DNA of 14,002 nucleotides, from the NCBI GenBank assembly GCA_002778635.1, contig PFAS01000004.1, positions 1 to 14,002 of the forward strand, written 5' to 3'. This document shows, one piece after another, positions 12,101 to 14,002 of the stretch (position 1 is its first letter; each line of letters opens with the position of its first letter). The stretch comes from Candidatus Falkowbacteria bacterium CG10_big_fil_rev_8_21_14_0_10_43_11. GTDB lineage: Bacteria; Patescibacteriota; Patescibacteriia; Patescibacteriales; XYC2-FULL-47-12. Both the position numbers and the translations under genes were made by a program. Below the pieces are notes generated by a model, which was not told where the DNA came from, made no database searches, and was given only the letters and a program-made list of their open reading frames with translations.

Positions 12101-13615
12101 TTATTTCAAATTTTTAAGAAGTATTTCCCGCGCTTTTTGCGGATTCGCTTTGCCTTTTGATTCTTTCATCATCTGCCCGACTAAAAATTGAATCGCGTTT
12201 TCTTTACCGGCTTTATACTCTTTAGCCGCTTTTTCATTGTTATTAATTATTTTTTTAGCGATTTTTTCTAATTCGTTTTCGTCTTCCATTTGCGCCAATC
12301 CTTTTTCTTCCATAATATCCGACGGGTCGCCGCCGCGCTCAAACATTTTTTTAAAAATAATTTGCGCGGCCGAGGAGTTTATTTTATTGTCATAAATCAG
12401 CGCGATAAATTCGCCAAAATTTTCTGGAGTGATTTTCAAATTTTTAACGTCTGTTTTAGTTTCATTAAAATATTTAAACAGTTCAGTGCCGACCCAGTTG
12501 CCGGTGAGTTTAGCAAGTTTAATATGGATTGTTTCCCAGTTGTGGCCGTTGGTTTCCACCCAAGCGCGCAGTTCGCTGATGACCTTTTCCGTATAGTCGG
12601 CCACGGCTTTATCGCCGGTTAAAATTTCAGCGTCATAATCGGAAAAGCCGTACTCTTGCCGAAAACGAATTTTTTTGGCTTGTGGCAATTCAGGTAAATT
12701 AGTTTGTATTTTTTTAAGCCAATCAGCGCCAATAGCCATTGGCGATACGTCCGGGTCAGGGAAATAACGGTAATCGTGCGCCTCTTCTTTTGAGCGCTGG
12801 CTGACGGTAGTGCCGCGGTTGTCGTTCCAGCCGCGCGTTTCCTGAACTAGTTTTCCCCCTTTAGCAAGCGTTTCCGTTTGGCGTTTGATTTCATATTCAA
12901 TCGCGCGTTCAACCGAACGGAATGAGCCGATATTTTTTACTTCTACTTTTGGATTCAAGATATAATTACCAATCGGCTTGATTTTACAGCCGCCTTCATA
13001 TTTCCATTTTCCTTGCTCCTGCAAGCTTAAATTTACCTCACAGCGCATCTGGCCTTTTTCCATGTCCGCTTCAGAAATTTCTAAATAGCGCAAAATTTGC
13101 TGGTAGCTTTGGCAGAATTTTTTTGCCTCGGCCGCGGTTTTTATGACCGGTTCAGTTACTAATTCCATTAAAGGCGCGCCGGCGCGATTAAAATCCGCCA
13201 AGCTGTAATCTTTACCGGCCGGGTGCGTCAATTTGCCCGTATCTTCCTCCAAATGAATTCTCGTAATAGAAATTTGCCTGCCATCAATTTCCAGCTCGCC
13301 ATCATAGCAAAGCGGCAGATCGTACTGGGAAATTTGGTACGCTTTGGGTAAATCAGGGTAGAAATAATGCTTGCGGTCAAATTTGGAATAACCGTTAATT
13401 TTACAATTTAAAGCCAAGCCGGTTAGAATCGTCCATTCAGTCGCTTGTTTGTTCGCGACCGGTAAAGTGCCCGGATGTCCAAGGCAAATAGGGCAGACGG
13501 TCGTGTTCGGCTCTTTATCCAAGTCTTCGTTCAAATTGGCGCACCGGCAGAACATTTTGCTCTTGGTATTGAGTTGGACGTGGATTTCCAGGCCGATAAT
13601 GACATCGTAAAGCAT
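12101..13615 (-). CDS. gatB: Aspartyl/glutamyl-tRNA amidotransferase subunit B
   Basis: GatB is the tRNA-binding kinase subunit of GatCAB, which converts Glu-tRNA-Gln (and Asp-tRNA-Asn) to the amide in organisms lacking GlnRS or AsnRS. 504 residues, slightly longer than usual. The catalytic cradle has IGLEIHVQLNTKSKMFC, zinc ligands C23, C25, C41 and C44 (FCRC and VCPIC), KHYFYPDLPKAYQISQYD, HLEEDTGKL and NRAGAPLMELVTEP. Then follow SFRSVERAIEYEI, VQETRGW and YRYFPDPD. The tail is the YqeY-like helical domain ending in ANPQKAREILLKNLK. An extra segment of roughly 15 residues (KWKYEGGCKIKPIGNY) sits before VEVKNIGSFRS. No SD precedes the ATG. gatA and gatC are not in the window. It is divergent from the HAD-like gene and is followed by the hairpin at 11890-11922. 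Confidence 0.97.
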   Translation of the reverse strand: MLYDVIIGLEIHVQLNTKSKMFCRCANLNEDLDKEPNTTVCPICLGHPGTLPVANKQATEWTILTGLALNCKINGYSKFDRKHYFYPDLPKAYQISQYDLPLCYDGELEIDGRQISITRIHLEEDTGKLTHPAGKDYSLADFNRAGAPLMELVTEPVIKTAAEAKKFCQSYQQILRYLEISEADMEKGQMRCEVNLSLQEQGKWKYEGGCKIKPIGNYILNPKVEVKNIGSFRSVERAIEYEIKRQTETLAKGGKLVQETRGWNDNRGTTVSQRSKEEAHDYRYFPDPDVSPMAIGADWLKKIQTNLPELPQAKKIRFRQEYGFSDYDAEILTGDKAVADYTEKVISELRAWVETNGHNWETIHIKLAKLTGNWVGTELFKYFNETKTDVKNLKITPENFGEFIALIYDNKINSSAAQIIFKKMFERGGDPSDIMEEKGLAQMEDENELEKIAKKIINNNEKAAKEYKAGKENAIQFLVGQMMKESKGKANPQKAREILLKNLK

Positions 13616-13657
13616 AAAAGCATTAAAATATTAAAACATAAAAACAAATACCTCTTT

Positions 13658-13686
13658 ATTTTAACCGAAAAGCAGGTAAAAAACAA
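13658..13686 (-). promoter_or_regulatory. Promoter for gatB
   Basis: On the minus strand TTGTTT (13681-13686) and TAAAAT (13658-13663) are spaced by 17 bases. Its -35 lies only three bases from the -35 of the divergent plus-strand promoter. Confidence 0.5.
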
Positions 13687-13689
13687 GAG

Positions 13690-13718
13690 TTGACTTTAAC
13701 ATTAGTTTAATATAAATT
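13690..13718 (+). promoter_or_regulatory. Promoter for the HAD-like gene, divergent from gatB
   Basis: TTGACT (13690-13695) is followed after 15-17 bases by TATAAATT (13711-13718). Either TATAAA or TAAATT may be the -10. A leader of about 40 nt precedes the ATG at 13766. Confidence 0.5.
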
Positions 13719-13765
13719 ATAGGCAAACAAGGTTTGAAAATAACGCTCTTTTCAGGAGGAGAACA

Positions 13766-14002
13766 ATGAACAAAGAATCAATTCTTTTTGTTTGTGACTG
13801 CGATGACACTTTAATTTTATCCTCCTCCATTCTTATTCCGTTTTATCAACAAGTAACGGAAGAAGGGGGATTTGGCTGTTCCGGCGCGTGTTATTGGTTG
13901 AACAATTGGGGAAAAAGTTTGGAAGACATAATTATTGGTTGTTACCCTAACTTAAACACGGAACAAAAAGTCGCGGAAGCTTGCCGCTATATTCGCGAAC
14001 GC
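13766..14002 (+). CDS. HAD-like hydrolase, N-terminal fragment (3' truncated by window edge)
   Basis: 79 residues are visible and the frame is open at the window end. The N-terminus ILFVCDCDDTLIL matches HAD motif I (hydrophobic strand, then DxDxT/L): D11 would be the nucleophile and D13 the acid/base, followed by T15. The region after it (residues about 20-79) is Cys-, Trp- and Gly-rich (GGFGCSGACYWLNNWGKS) and may begin a cap domain; no specific subfamily is recognised. Translation start is well supported: AGGAGG at 13754-13759, 6 bases before the ATG, the strongest SD in the window. Motifs II-IV would lie beyond the edge, so the substrate cannot be inferred. Confidence 0.7.
   Translation, partial: MNKESILFVCDCDDTLILSSSILIPFYQQVTEEGGFGCSGACYWLNNWGKSLEDIIIGCYPNLNTEQKVAEACRYIRER

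Overview
The window looks like a chromosomal segment of a Patescibacteria/CPR-type bacterium (inference). It is AT-rich and compactly packed. It carries housekeeping translation and replication genes (pheT, dnaE, thrS, miaA, gatB) between small single-pass membrane proteins of no clear family. It also has a membrane-anchored baseplate-J-like protein, a ThrRS without the N-terminal TGS domain, and short repeats that turn up both between and inside genes. Many starts lack a Shine-Dalgarno (SD) sequence, while a few have a strong one. All reading frames fit a code in which TGA is a stop.

Layout. Positions 1-1951 (+) hold the 3' end of pheT and four short genes in tight succession (three membrane proteins and one soluble protein), closed by a strong terminator at 1979-2006. 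Positions 2009-5703 hold a near-consensus promoter, a long inverted repeat and dnaE. Positions 5739-6969 encode a membrane-anchored J-like protein. Positions 7008-9570 hold a promoter, a repeat-rich helical protein gene, then a T-box riboswitch and thrS. Positions 9622-10370 encode a coiled-coil/TM/SH3b envelope protein with its own promoter and terminator. Positions 10372-11473 hold a promoter, a long hairpin leader and miaA. Positions 11499-13615 lie on the minus strand: a zinc-ribbon-like small gene with its own terminator, a possible 33-aa ORF ending in a strong bidirectional hairpin, and gatB. Positions 13690-14002 begin a HAD-like gene on the plus strand, divergent from gatB.

Most of the named genes feed translation: PheT and ThrRS charge tRNA, GatB completes Gln-tRNA/Asn-tRNA by transamidation, and MiaA modifies A37. 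The most striking element is the threonine T-box at 7564-7752. Its antiterminator and terminator are mutually exclusive and easy to read. Its specifier helix is a 7-bp hairpin with a 7-nt terminal loop (ACACCAA) containing the Thr codon ACC, instead of the long canonical Stem I. Such ultrashort Stem I designs are known from translational ileS T-boxes of Actinobacteria; a transcriptional, threonine-specific version in a CPR-like genome would be unusual. Other points of interest are a near-palindromic element inserted in frame in thrS, an intergenic repeat family inserted in frame in miaA, a 51-bp in-frame tandem duplication in pheT, and a 75-nt hairpin in the miaA leader.
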